DNA of 64,000 nucleotides from Armillaria gallica (lineage: Eukaryota > Basidiomycota > Agaricomycetes > Agaricales > Physalacriaceae), in contig JBANDB010000004.1 of assembly GCA_037576215.1 (NCBI GenBank), positions 62,001 to 126,000 of the forward strand, given 5' to 3'. Each line of letters starts with the position of its first letter. Position 1 is the stretch's first letter. Made by a program: the position numbers and the translations under genes. The notes beneath the pieces were generated by a model. The model was not told the origin of the DNA. It made no database searches and saw nothing but the letters and a program-made list of their open reading frames with translations. Below, in pieces: positions 48,495 to 59,205 of this stretch.

Positions 48495-48662
48495 CAATTG
48501 TTTGAATCCAGGATTAATATCTGGCATATCTCACTTCGAAAATAAGATGTGTATATCATTTATATTGACAGATATAGAGTGATGGTATATATATATATTT
48601 ACATTTTAGAGCCCTATATCGTCCAAGAACATACCAAGATAATAGCGACATTGTCCCTGAAC

Positions 48663-50603
48663 CTACTCAATGCCATCCTCATTCTCTGCACTGTTGTCAC
48701 TGCCATCGGAATCCTTGGCAGAGCGGCTTCTACTGATATCAGGGAGCTTTGCTCCCTTTCTTGCATGCTTTTGACCTCGTGCGTGATCATCTTTGTTCTT
48801 GCACTTCTTCGGCTTATGGGAGCCAACTTTATCAGACCGCTCCTTTCTCTTCTTCCCCACAATCTCGCCATTTCCCTCACGGCTAAGGATAGATTCGGTG
48901 AGCTCTTCCATCTCGGTTTCATCAAGCCTCGTCCATCAGCATGCAGTAGTCTGGAGCGCACGTCAAAGCAATCTCAGTTGGGGGACAGTGCGGATATTCG
49001 ATGGAGTTCCGAATGGAATTTGTGCCGGCCATCCAATCAATTTAACACTGTAACGTATCATGATGCTCTTCTCATAATTTTGATAGTTCATGTTTGCACC
49101 TTTGACATGTGTTACTGCCTCTGGATAACAATTAAAAATGGCTGAATGTTGATAATATGAAACATACCAAGTCCTTCATAAATTAGTCGGGTTATATCCT
49201 TTCTGATGCTACTTTGATCCTCGCGTGCCTCTAGAATTGGGATGATAAAGGAATACTCAGTTTCAAAATGATACTCACTGTGATCTACAGTACAGCTGAA
49301 TTGTTCAAACTGTCAAACAAAATCCGTTGGGTCGACCTTGACAATGGTTGATAGAAAAGCAGTTGATCCAGGGATTTGGAGCAAGGAAGGTGGCATGGTA
49401 TCATCCACGGATCCTCAAGAAAGAACGGCAAAACCATGAGCACCAGTCCGATGGCCTAGACCAATGAGCTATAAATAGATATTACTTAAGATTCATGTAG
49501 CAAGACCACGTGAAGACTTACCGTGGATTCGATCAAGTCTGCTGTATGACAGTAATCGTTTGTGGCACTCCTGTGCGATATCCGAGCTCCTTGCTGCTTG
49601 TCAAGATGCTTCACATATATCTCATCCTTGATATTCTGTATTTCTTCCTCTGTTAACTCGTCACATCTTGGGTCTGTCTTCGCTAATTCCTGAAGCTCCT
49701 CAAGCCTAAGTTTCACTCCCACTGGCTTTCCTGAACATTGGCGGTATCAGTACAATCTGTGCTCTCAGGTATAATAAACAGCCTACCTTCATTGTTCTCC
49801 TTAGTCTGATACAAGATCTTCACTTGTAAATCAGAGACTGCACGGTGATTCTTATATCTTCCAGCACTCCCAGCAATGCGTAAAACATCCTTGAACTTCT
49901 TCCCGTGCTTTGAGGAAATCTCTTCAAGCCATTCTAGATGCTCTTCCATGCTCTCGGTTAGATCATTGGCAAATGCTTCCTTCTTTTCCCTCGCTAGCCT
50001 TTTCTTTACCGCCACACTTGAGACCTCGGTGACTGAAAAACGCCGACTGGCTACTTCACGGTGCACTCTCGTGGGAGCTAATGGGTGTGTTGGATTCTTG
50101 GCTGCCCAAGATGTGGGCTCGATAGCTTTGCCTGATGCGGCGTGCAAAGCAGCAGGTGTGATGGAACGCTCACCATCCAAGTCTGGGTTTGGCGAGCATT
50201 GCGATGGAGGCAATGGTGAGTTAGGCGATGCAGTGTTGAGAATGCAACCCCTAGGATCGACACTCGCAGGGGAATGGTGAGTAGCTAGAGAATCTGAGCC
50301 CAACTCAAGCTCATCATTGGTGATAGTGTTGAGAAAGTCATCCAAAGTGTCAAGGCCATAGTCACAGCCAAGTGCGTTTGTCTGTGGGGGTACTGGAAAG
50401 TGGGGATCGTCTCTTCCATTTAACAGGCTGGTGAGAGAGACGGGACTAGCAGAAAAGCTTGGAGAGCATGTTTCTACCGCTAACCGCACTGTGTTGGCGT
50501 TTGTGGCATCCGCAAAAGGCACCCTTTTGTGTGTAGGCATTGTAAATGGTGGGTGAGTATTTTTTGAAGGGATTTGAGTTGAGAAACGGGATTCCACAGT
50601 CAT
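48663..50603 (-). pseudogene. KDZ-element passenger gene 1, family uncharacterised
   Basis: Five exons join in phase (50603-49787, 49730-49522, 49468-49279, 49230-49168, 49120-48663) to 579 codons including the stop. An alternative start is the ATG at 50540 (MPTHKRVPFADATNA). A disordered Ser/Pro-rich N-terminus is followed by a helical region (LAREKKEAFANDL), then KLRLEELQELAKTDPRCDEL, QQGARISHRS, a GHRTGAHGFAVL segment, NYEKSIMIRYSVKLIGWPAQ and a Lys/Arg-rich, acidic C-terminus. I associate this pattern with unnamed proteins found next to KDZ transposons in mushrooms. No catalytic motif was recognised; DNA binding through the basic tail is a guess. In-frame TGA at codons 360, 394, 479 and 488 all read as Arg in context. 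It shares a 490-base divergent upstream region with the RNase H1-N gene. Confidence 0.6.
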
Positions 50604-51092
50604 CTTTAGCAGCAGGGCAGTGGACGGTAGTACAGCATGTCTTCAACGCATTAAAAAATTCCTAGACAAGGAAATATACACAAAAAATCTTGCCGCAACT
50701 GACATACACATATCAAACACCGTTGAGGATTTTTTTAATGCCAAAATCGAGACTTCCCTGTCTTTAACCTGATAATGAGGCTGTAAAGTGAACCCAATCT
50801 TCCTTAAATGACCAACAGACACTGACATCGGCAACATTTAGATAAATTATGTCACGAAATTGGGAGCAATTTCTATGTTCAATATTTTTACAAGGAGACA
50901 GATCAGTCAATGGGTGAACATTATAAAAAGCCCAGTCGTGCGATTCTTCCTTTCTTCACCCATCATCTCATAGGTAACATTTCTCCCTCTGACTATGTCT
51001 TTCTGCCGTCTCTACCGTATGTTCTCGCATTCTTTGTCTTATAGTTTGCTGACGCTGCTTTAGTGAGTCCAACTGCTCACAGTTCCCCTGGA
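50604..51092. promoter_or_regulatory. Divergent intergenic region between passenger 1 and the RNase H1-N gene
   Basis: 489 bases between two genes transcribed away from each other, so it should hold both promoters. The plus-strand half has ATTATAAAAAGCCC near 50930, a TATA-like match about 160 bases before the ATG at 51093. No other motif is claimed. Confidence 0.4.
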
Positions 51093-52155
51093 ATGAAACG
51101 ATCCAAAATGAATAACAAACCAATTTCTCGCTGTGAGTGCTTATTTTATCTCTCAATCTCATTTTTCTAAGTATTCACCTTAGCGCAATCCGTCTCCAAC
51201 ACTTCTGAGTCAATGCTGCCCCTCTCTGATCTTGAGGACAGCATGGCTGAAATGGCCTCTATTGTTCTGACAGACAGCAACGGCGAGCCTGAGATTTTTT
51301 CAGACGTGGAGGACCACAGATGGCATGCAAACACTGGCCATTGTACCCCCCCTCTTTCTCCATGAAAACAGCATGTCACCCAGCCATTTCCGCCGTCTCA
51401 GCAAGGAAATTCTTCCTCCTCAGCTCGTTACCATCGCTCAGCAGCTAATAGCTCCCATCAATCAGCATCCTCAGCATCTCACCATCCGCCCACTGCATCC
51501 TCTCGTCATCCCCCCCCCCCCCCCCCCATCTATGCTCCTCCATCATCTGATAAATCCACACGGCCTGGGCTGCGGGAAGCAACACCCGCTACTTCAGGAG
51601 GCCTCAGAGCTACTCCAAGCCGCGATCAAAAATTCTATGTTGTTACAAACGGTCGAACTATGGGTGTATTTACTCAGTGGTACGCTCAATTTTTGGAAGA
51701 TGGTATTGATATTGATGTGAGTTCATTTGTTGCTAGGAATCTTGTTCATCAGTCGGTTGACAAATTCCCTTCATATACTCAGGATGCCTTCTCTCTGACG
51801 CTCGAAGCAGCCCTACAGAGGTGGAATGAATGTTGGATGATGGACCGAATCGGCCATGATGACGAGTCGGGCCGCATGGGAAGAGGGGGAGTAAAAGGTA
51901 CGGGACCGGAGGTTGTCCCCACGTTTTATTATATCATTGTTAAGGGAAAGGTCCCTCATGTCACCTCCTTCCTGTAAGTTATCATCTCATTGTATTATTT
52001 TATTGTCTCATGCTCCCTCTTACAGTGACGATGCTATCGCCAATGCAGGAAACCACCCCTACCGTGAAGTCTTCATTGTCAGAGATGAGCTCACTGCCCT
52101 GAAATTCTTATTGGACAAGCTTCGCAACGATGAGGTTCTGAGGGCTGATTTCTAG
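51093..52155 (+). pseudogene. RNase H1 N-terminal (viroplasmin-like) domain protein
   Basis: Exons 51093-51132, 51184-51973 and 52026-52155 join in phase to 319 residues. Residues 1-180 are Ser/Pro-rich and disordered and include six prolines from an 18-C run (51510-51527) that stays in frame. About residues 181-240 have QKFYVVTNGRTMGVFTQW, resembling the small RNA/DNA-hybrid-binding domain found at the start of eukaryotic RNase H1; no RNase H catalytic domain follows. Such stand-alone domains are common in mushroom mobile DNA. One TGA at codon 74 (51363) reads as Arg. Role in transposition unknown. Confidence 0.55.
51510..51527 (+). repeat. 18-base C homopolymer in a coding frame
   Basis: Encodes six consecutive prolines with both sides in the same frame. 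Prone to slippage and to sequencing error. Confidence 0.9.
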
Positions 52156-52627
52156 ACTCATTACATGGGTTCCCCACTCTTTTTCCACTCTTGCAATGGG
52201 TGAGGCTAGTGAGCAGTTGCCGAAGACCCCATCTTTGAGAATAGAAACTTCTTTATCATGTTTGAATTTTTTCAAACAAAATTTGTGTGCTGTTGAAGTT
52301 TGAGACCACCGTTTTTTGGTAATAATTCAAACAGATTTCATTAAGGTGTATGCGGAGCTAGTAAGCACTAGAATTTGAGCATGTTCTGTGGCGTATTTAT
52401 TGTGGTACATGGGAGCTAGAAGTGACGTTATTTATTTGTGAGTTTTTATTGAAGTGTCAACAGTTCATATAATAAATTTATTGGAGTACATGAAACACCG
52501 TCGCATATTTATTGAAGTACACAGGCTATGTAGCACTAGTATGACTGAGCTTCAACTTTTCGGCTATAAGACGCTCGCTATCTAGTGGATAATCCTCGGG
52601 GTGGCGGAGATGACCCCTTCGCTGTGG
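52156..52627. other. Convergent 3' regions within the KDZ element
   Basis: 472 bases between the ends of the RNase H1-N gene (+) and the small basic gene (-). It should carry both transcription ends. Nothing coding seen; TTTATTG(A/T)(A/G)GT words recur near 52395-52510. Confidence 0.35.
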
Positions 52628-53157
52628 TCATTCAGGCATAGCATCGATGTCATCGGCATATAGGTCCATGAAATTTCTGACAAGTGTTAGTCATGGTCTC
52701 ATGAGGTGGCAAGTGTATATGTACTCACATGGAGCGCCGCATTTCAGCCTTGTGTTGTAGCTGTGCCCGATGTCTTAAGCATAGTCAGCATTGTATACAA
52801 TATTAAAATTAATGAGCATACTTTTTGCGGTAAGTAGCCTGTGCTACCTTATTCTTTGCATGGATAGCATCCTGCTCTTCTGGCGGCAAGGACTTTATTG
52901 CTTTGCGTTTTCTAACAGCTACTGAGCATTAATAAGTAGAACAGGGAAATAAACAACTCACGCTCGCATCTGTTCGACTGCTTTTTTTCACCTTGCCTCG
53001 CAATGTGAGGCATCATATCTCCATTTGTACTTGCACTGTAACTCACGCTGAGCTCGCAATACGTGCTCCTGAGGTTCAGAAGAATTCCCTGCAACCATAT
53101 CAGTCAAAATATATTTGAACTTTGAAAGTTAGAATGAATTTTGGACGTACCAGGCAT
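52628..53157 (-). pseudogene. Small basic protein of the KDZ element, unknown function
   Basis: Five exons (53157-53151, 53088-52962, 52911-52822, 52773-52729, 52676-52628), all with GT..AG ends, join in phase to 105 codons before a TGA stop at 52628. The first exon is only seven bases (ATGCCTG). The protein is Lys/Arg/Gln-rich and helical with ARG-type spacing (KNKVAQATYRKKHRAQLQHK), suggesting a basic coiled coil or nucleic-acid-binding helix. One in-frame TGA at codon 36 (52990-52988) reads as Arg. No family name can be given. Consistent splicing across four introns supports it as a real gene. Confidence 0.5.
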
Positions 53158-53581
53158 CTTCAGAAGGCGGTTACGAGCTAGAGTTATTTATCTGCACATC
53201 CGGATCATCGGCCAGGTGATCCAGCCATGCAGATAATCAAGGCAAATTTCACAAACCGGCTTACATAGTGAGTTCCCCAGTACAATATCTCGAAACCTTG
53301 AGGGAGGGTGTTCCCTAGGTACAATTTACTTAAGAACATTCTATCTACTATCTGGAACATGAACCTTTTTTTTTCTGATTTTTCTCTGCAAGAGGACCCA
53401 TGTTATGGATCGACGAAGGTATGGGAATACTGACTTCAATCACCAAAGTTGATCATACCTCCAATGCATATGCTGTACACTGCGCTATTACTCATTCATA
53501 ATATCATTTTTTAAAGAAGTAAAGGAAGTAAAACTATAATTGAACTGCAAAATTGTACAAGAATACAATAAAATCCACATT
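53158..53581. other. Spacer between the small basic gene and the TET/JBP gene
   Basis: Non-coding. Upstream of the small basic gene and downstream of the TET/JBP stop, so it probably holds one promoter and one polyadenylation region. No motif claimed. Confidence 0.35.
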
Positions 53582-55209
53582 TTAAATGTGCCCTAACGAT
53601 GCAAACCCTTCCTCCCATATTTTCTCTCTCCTATGCTCACCTGCAATGCCTTCCACCCATGAACCCCACTCCTCCAAATCCTTGTCCGAGCGGTAACCGT
53701 TGTCTACCCATCGAAAAAGGCCCGCCACAGAGAACTGGGTGAATGAGTAACGAGTTTCATCTAAAATGAGTAGGTTAATAGAAAGAAATAATGAGGATAA
53801 TGATGGCATACCTTCGCGAATAGGGACATTGGAATGCTCAAGGAGCGCAGATGGAATGAGGATGAGAGTTCCCAAAGGGAACTCGATAACCAGCTTCAAA
53901 TCCCAAAGAACAAGGTGGCCGCCCTTGGTGTGATCAAAGTCCCCGATTGCAAAGATAGGGCATACACCCGGCCCCAAGTTGAGATGGTCACGATGGCAAT
54001 GGGTTGTCATGCCTCCAATGTTGAGGGTACATGAAGTAAAGACACTGTGCTCATGATCAAAGATCCGGGAGAGATATGGGTGCGCATCAGTAAGATCATC
54101 GAGCAAACACCGGTAACGTTTCCATAGCTCTGGATGGACGGCAGCAAATGCCTCTATACGTAGTTAGGATACAAAGAAAATGTAAGACAAATATGAGAAC
54201 ATACTGTTGATGAACTGGACAACACATTGCACTGCCCAGTTTGAGAGAAGTTCCTCCATTACGGATTCATTGTTCATGGTGTTATGCAAGTTTCCAGGCC
54301 TCGTTTGACCCCTGCCGAATGAGATACCAGTAGACACAAACCCGTACTCACCATGTCTGTGATGGGTGTGCGCCGCATTCAAAGAGAGTAGCTTCTCCGC
54401 TCTCTCAAATGCCTTGATTGTTTCCTTGCTGACTTCATCGAACTCCTCGGGGTGTCCTACAACGTACATGATAACTTGGCCTTGGTTGTCAATAATGCGC
54501 AGTGGTTTTCTGTGAACAGTTAGTATAGCATTTAGAAGAATAGTAAGTGTATGCACCTCCTGCCACGTTCAATTAATTTCATGCTATGATCTCGCAGCAA
54601 CTCCTCCAACGTATAATCCCGAACATCCTGCCTTCCTGGATCGTGAGGACCTGCATATCCTCGTAGTCATGCAGGCTCAAACTGTGTGGCTAGAATTGAG
54701 GAGGCTGCTACATGTTTGAGGGCAACCTGCTTCACCAGAAGACCCATAGTTTCTTGGACTTGGCGGTGAGCTTCACGATGTCGAATACGAAACTTCTGGT
54801 GAGATTTGAAACTCTTGCACTGTCGACCGTGGAGATGCTCCGGGATGGGGGTGGCGTTAGAGCTTGACATGGGCTGTGGTGATGGCTTCGAAGGATTCGG
54901 ACTTGAGAGTGGAATCAGTTGGAGTACGACATCTGATGCGCGTTCGACGGTGGGCTGCGGTAGTGAAAGGGCTAAGTCATTAATATCTACATCAACCATG
55001 TACTCCTTGATATCTTCCCACCGCTTGAAGACCGAGCCAGAACATGTGGTACCTAAATCAAGCATAGAATTAGCATTGGGTGCATTGCTCACTGCTCCAA
55101 AGTCGGAGATGCGGGCCATGCGATGCACGGCTGCCCCAGGGTCAGGAATGCCAAGCATGCGAGTCCAACTGTGGTACTCACCATACCCATCCATCAGTGT
55201 CACAACCAT
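53582..55209 (-). pseudogene. TET/JBP-like 2OG-Fe(II) dioxygenase (5-methylcytosine oxidase family)
   Basis: Exons 55209-54557, 54509-54205, 54153-53812 and 53760-53582 join in phase to 492 codons before a TAA. The catalytic core has HCHRDHLNLGPG (iron ligands His373 and Asp375), GGHLVLWDLKL, FPLGTLILIPSALLEHSN (distal His426) and TRYSFTQFSVAGLFRW, which should supply the 2-oxoglutarate Arg. Upstream is the family-typical STGISFGRGQTRPGNL. The order and spacing match fungal TET/JBP enzymes, which oxidise 5mC in nuclear DNA. A TGA at codon 181 (54669-54667), N-terminal to the core, reads as Arg; the core itself is uninterrupted. The start at 55209 is the first usable ATG, but a further 5' exon is possible. 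Divergent from the transposase gene. Confidence 0.8.
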
Positions 55210-55407
55210 CCGGTGTAAGTCTGTTGTTTAATACTGAGCATCGACAGGACATCACGGAGCATGGGTGGCCAACGGAAGGTGGAAAGAGGAGTGACAGAAA
55301 GCCGTGTCACTGCCAGGCACACACCTGGGCCGAGTTACATACGATCACATGGCTCTGACGCCATCTGTGGACCTTGTTGAAGTTCAATACATTCAGTTGC
55401 AATAACT
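55210..55407. promoter_or_regulatory. Putative bidirectional promoter, TET/JBP and KDZ transposase
   Basis: Only 198 bases separate the start codons of the two divergent genes, so they probably share a promoter and may be co-expressed. No specific element is claimed. Confidence 0.5.
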
Positions 55408-58400
55408 ATGCCTCCAACACGTACTTCCCGAACACACAATACTATGCATTCTATACAAGCAACTTCTTCCTCATATCGTGTTCGAATGAGTGTTGATTCA
55501 CCCCAACCCTCAGTGAATTCCAAGGCCCACAGCCGTTGTACAATTCTGAAACAAAAAACTGCAAATTTGCGGAACTATCGGAACCGTCAGCAAGGTAAGG
55601 TTCAAATGTGCATGTTAAGTTTACGAACCTTTTCTGATTTTTGCTCAAAGATCTCACTCAGGTGCAAGCTCAGCACCTGCATGATATTCATACCCAGCTT
55701 TTCGATCCTGATGACGACAATCCCAACTGGGAAACACAAAATCAAATAATGGAAAGCCAAATTGAAATGGATCGTGGGCATCTTGAGGCTGTCTTAGCTG
55801 GAAAGGAAGCTCTGGAAATTAGCCATGCTGGCGGAGAGTTAAAGGATATCTGGCATCAACTCTACAATGGTATGACATGATTGGAGCTTGCACCTGAAGA
55901 CATTTCGTAAGTGGGTTCAATCACTTTAATTCTTTAACTGACAAATTACTGTCAGACATCATGATACCCAAACCAGGAGGAATCAGACGCAGAATCGAAG
56001 TGATGCATTTGATGCAATCATGGAGCCTCTGACAAGCACATACATGGCATGGGATCTGGAAAGGCCTGAGGAAGGCCGCGTTATTATTGAGCATGGCCCA
56101 GCTCCATTGAGTAGGAAGACCAGAGACACGAGGGTTATGCGTGTCTTAGACTTATTCTGTTTGTCTCTCTTTACTATTTCTATTCCATATTTTCATTTGA
56201 GTTCTAGGCTGTTTTTATACTACTGCACAGCAATTCACTGATGCTGATTGCATTCCCGCTGTTCTTATGAGGCAGGGTGTTATTCCATGTGCCCCATACT
56301 CTCCCGAGCTCTTGATATTGGTCAGAACAATGGAAGTATTCCATAACGCCCACCTCCAATGTCCCTGGTTGTCTCTCCAGGCTTTTCTTCGCATACTGTG
56401 CGATTTGAATAGTATTGTGTATGAGCCGTACATGCATCAACAATTCACGATATGTTATGATCTTTATGTTGCAATTCTCAAGAGAGTGGAGCACCATATC
56501 AATCAAGCGTTATGTCATGATGCTGCGGATTATCGTCTTCGAAATGCCTGCGCAGCATGCACCCTCTCTCTCAGGGATGAGCCAGGAACACCAATCCACC
56601 CACATTATTGCATGGATGGAAATAATTCCCTCAAGAGACTCCAAAGGCGAGACGATGAAAATCAGGAGAGCTCTCAAGAAAGGATGGACAATCGTGATGG
56701 GCGTGGGGATTATTTCCTATCCCGAGATGAGGTAAATGCATGGTCGAAGGAAGCTATTGGGAATACGATTGTGACAGATGCGAAGGATACAGAAGGAAAT
56801 CCATGTGCGGACCGATGGGAAAACATGAAGAATGACATGAACTCAAGCATGTGGGGGGTGTTCGATGAGACCGGGGTTTTCGTGTCTCTGTGCAGGCATG
56901 ATTTCCTTTTATTGGCTACAGATATGGTACAAAGCGGAGAGCTGTAAGTCTTTGATCTCAGCTTTCATGTATTTTATTGAAGACTTTTTAGAGCCAAGTA
57001 TCCGCTGGCAATCACAGATAAGATCATCAAAGGGCTGGGCCGAGATTTGACATGTGGCTATGACGTTGGGTGCAAATTTGGCATGACTATTGCAAAGTCT
57101 CCATTAGGTGTTCTGGCTGCTGAGCAAAATCACACTACTGTCATTGGTGCATTTCATGGGCATGCCCACTGTCGGATCTGCCAAATATGCAAACTGCCAT
57201 TGTACACAGATGGGCAAGGCTTGACTGATCATGAGGAATGTGAGCGTTACTTTTCAGAGTCAAATGCACTAGCATCCAGTACCCGTTATGCCAGCCGCTT
57301 TCACCGCATGCAGGCTATTGTCCAGTGGATGAAGCACAAAGATTGTGTTGATACCTATTCAAGGCTCAGTAAGTATCTCAGGTCTATCCATCTTTTAATG
57401 ACTTTCATTATTTTAATTAGGTAAATTTCTATGTGACAACTATTGACAGGCCCTATCAATTATGGCAACAATTCCGGCGTTACAAGACACTATGATCAAA
57501 TTGAATATTCTGAGTAGCAAATGCTTTCCTCAGTGGCTCACTGAAGAGCTGGCCTATCTGAAAAACCAGAAGCAAGATCCACCAGAAGAGACATTGGAGA
57601 TGGAATATTACTCCCAACTAGTGGCATACTATCATATTGAGTATGTAATATTTTTCAGGTGCCATATCAATATTTTGTTAACACTTTGTATAGAGATAAT
57701 ATCCGCAAGATGAGAGATATATGGATCAACAATAATGCCTCAAATATTAGCGAGCGAGACAACACAGCACGGATTGAAACAGCTCAACGTCAGCTTCTCG
57801 AGAGACAGGACAAGGCTCTCAACCGTGTTCAGGATATGGAACGTGTCATGAACATAACAACACGTTGGACTGTTGGATCTGAGAAGTGGGCTGAGGCTGA
57901 GAAATTGGTCGCAACCAAGGTATATCGACAATATCTTGATCGCTTGGAAGGTGCCTTGGTATCTCAACTTTTCAAATTGACTAAAATGAATAGATCGGGC
58001 ACAGGTAAGCAGGATTACTTGTTTTTAGAGCCACCCCAATGATCGGATTCTAGGGTACAAGGCATGCAGGCACATCGGGAAAGCTCTTACAGCCCGGTCT
58101 CACGCTATTCGAGGCCTTGTTGATCGCTATAATGCCACAGCAAAAGCGCTGGAGCTACCTCGACCTATGCTAAAATGGGAGGATGTTGTCGAATACACCT
58201 TCCTATCAGAGTTTGACCTACTGAAGGACACGAGAGAGGATATTCGTGAAAAGCCATGGGCTAATAGTGCCATCTGAGAAGCGAGTGATGCCTATTACCG
58301 GATCATACGTGCTCAAGAGGAAGTTCACCAGCTAAATATCAAAATCCGCCGGTTTGTAACAAAAATCAAGGCCAAAGAAAAATGCCTTCGACGGGCAGTA

Positions 58401-58721
58401 GATGAACTCAAGGTGAACGATCCTTCTCTGTCATACCAGGTTGAGAAGTACCATCTGGAACGAGCCCGGTTTGACGATATTCATATGCGGCGTTTTCATG
58501 CTCTCGCCCGGCATCCTTCCTTTTCTGGAAGCCTTAGACCAGGCAAGGTGGCTGATAGTCGTCAGCGGGAGGAGCTGGGATTATCAGCCTTGGATGATGC
58601 TACTGATCACCATGAAGGTGATACTAACATTAGTGATGATGAAGAAGAAGAGGGTGAGGAGGTGGCAGAAACTCAGAAACAACAGGATATTGAGAGCATC
58701 ATGACAGCTTTCTCAGATTAG
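55408..58721 (+). pseudogene. KDZ (Kyakuja-Dileera-Zisupton) transposase
   Basis: Eight exons (55408-55594, 55651-55906, 55956-56158, 56208-56943, 56992-57368, 57421-57640, 57694-58004, 58054-58721) join in phase to 985 codons. Motifs: SHAGGELKDI; NACAACTLSL; MDGNNSLKR (candidate catalytic Asp352); WGVFDETGVFVSLCRHDFLL; CGYDVGCKF (Asp485); GAFHGHAHCRICQ; ECERYFSESNALAS (candidate Glu545 or Glu550); then DNYxQAL, a long coiled coil and an acidic tail. These are hallmarks of the RNase H-fold KDZ family. The cysteine cluster (CxC) found at the start of many members is not seen. In-frame TGA at codons 139, 595 and 838 all read as Arg. It should bind the TIRs and cut and paste the element. Confidence 0.88.
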
Positions 58722-58759
58722 ACTGATATTTTGGTGCCTGTATTGAGTCTCAGGAATTT

Positions 58760-59205
58760 AATTTGATTTTCTTGCATTTTTTACGATTTTATTTAGTTAA
58801 GAAACATGGAAACGGCGGGGACAGCATGAAAGAGGTGATGCCGGTGAAGGTGGCATGTCGGCAGATGCCTTCGGAACGCGGAATGACATCTCAGTGACAT
58901 CATTCATGGAAGCCGTGCCTTCCCGGAATATTTACTCCGAATCCCGCCAGGGTTTGCCGAATTTAGATGAGAATAGTACGGGAGGCTGGGTGCACGCTGC
59001 TTAGGCGGGGACAGTCCCCGACATATGTCAGAGCTAGTAGCTTATGTTATCCCGTACAGCGACGGGTGCGGGACAGGTGTTTTGTTGGGCCTTTATTCAA
59101 GTTTTATTGCAGTACCGCTAATTTGCCGACTTTGATGGCTGTTATTGGTTTGATCCTGCCGTCTCGACCGTGCTAATTTACATTCATAACTGGGCTATAT
59201 AGGTG
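58760..59205 (-). repeat. Right terminal inverted repeat of the KDZ element
   Basis: 446 bases, inverted match of 48048-48494, ending GCTATATAGGTG next to the target duplication GCTTTGAC (59206-59213). It retains more CpG than the left copy. Confidence 0.9.

Larger units (their letters stand above)
48048..59205 (+). mobile_element. 11.2-kb KDZ-class DNA transposon carrying a TET/JBP gene
   Basis: 11,158 bp. It starts CACCTATATAGCCCAG and ends with the complement. Terminal inverted repeats are about 447 bases. The exact 8-base target duplication GCTTTGAC is at 48040-48047 and 59206-59213. Five genes, left to right: an uncharacterised passenger (-), an RNase H1-N protein (+), a small basic protein (-), a TET/JBP-like dioxygenase (-) and the KDZ transposase (+). 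Association of KDZ transposons with TET/JBP genes in mushroom genomes is established knowledge (Iyer and colleagues). All five genes contain in-frame TGA, ten in total, but every exon joins in phase and no indel was found, so loss of function looks recent. It interrupts an F-box gene relic. Confidence 0.9.

Noticed and set aside
48549..49145. 198-codon plus-strand open frame as a gene
   Set aside because: It runs antisense to the last exons of passenger gene 1, whose splice structure is consistent; judged a shadow.
54300..54360. An intron at the GTGAGT near 54350 in the TET/JBP gene
   Set aside because: Splicing there breaks the frame, whereas reading through gives the family-typical STGISFGRGQTRPGNL segment.
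48663..58721. UGA recoding (as Arg, Trp or selenocysteine) to explain the TGA-only stops
   Set aside because: The same signature is in the gypsy element and partly in the Helitron and DUF6535 copy 2, which are clearly dead, and host genes end in TGA normally. CpG deamination explains all cases more simply.
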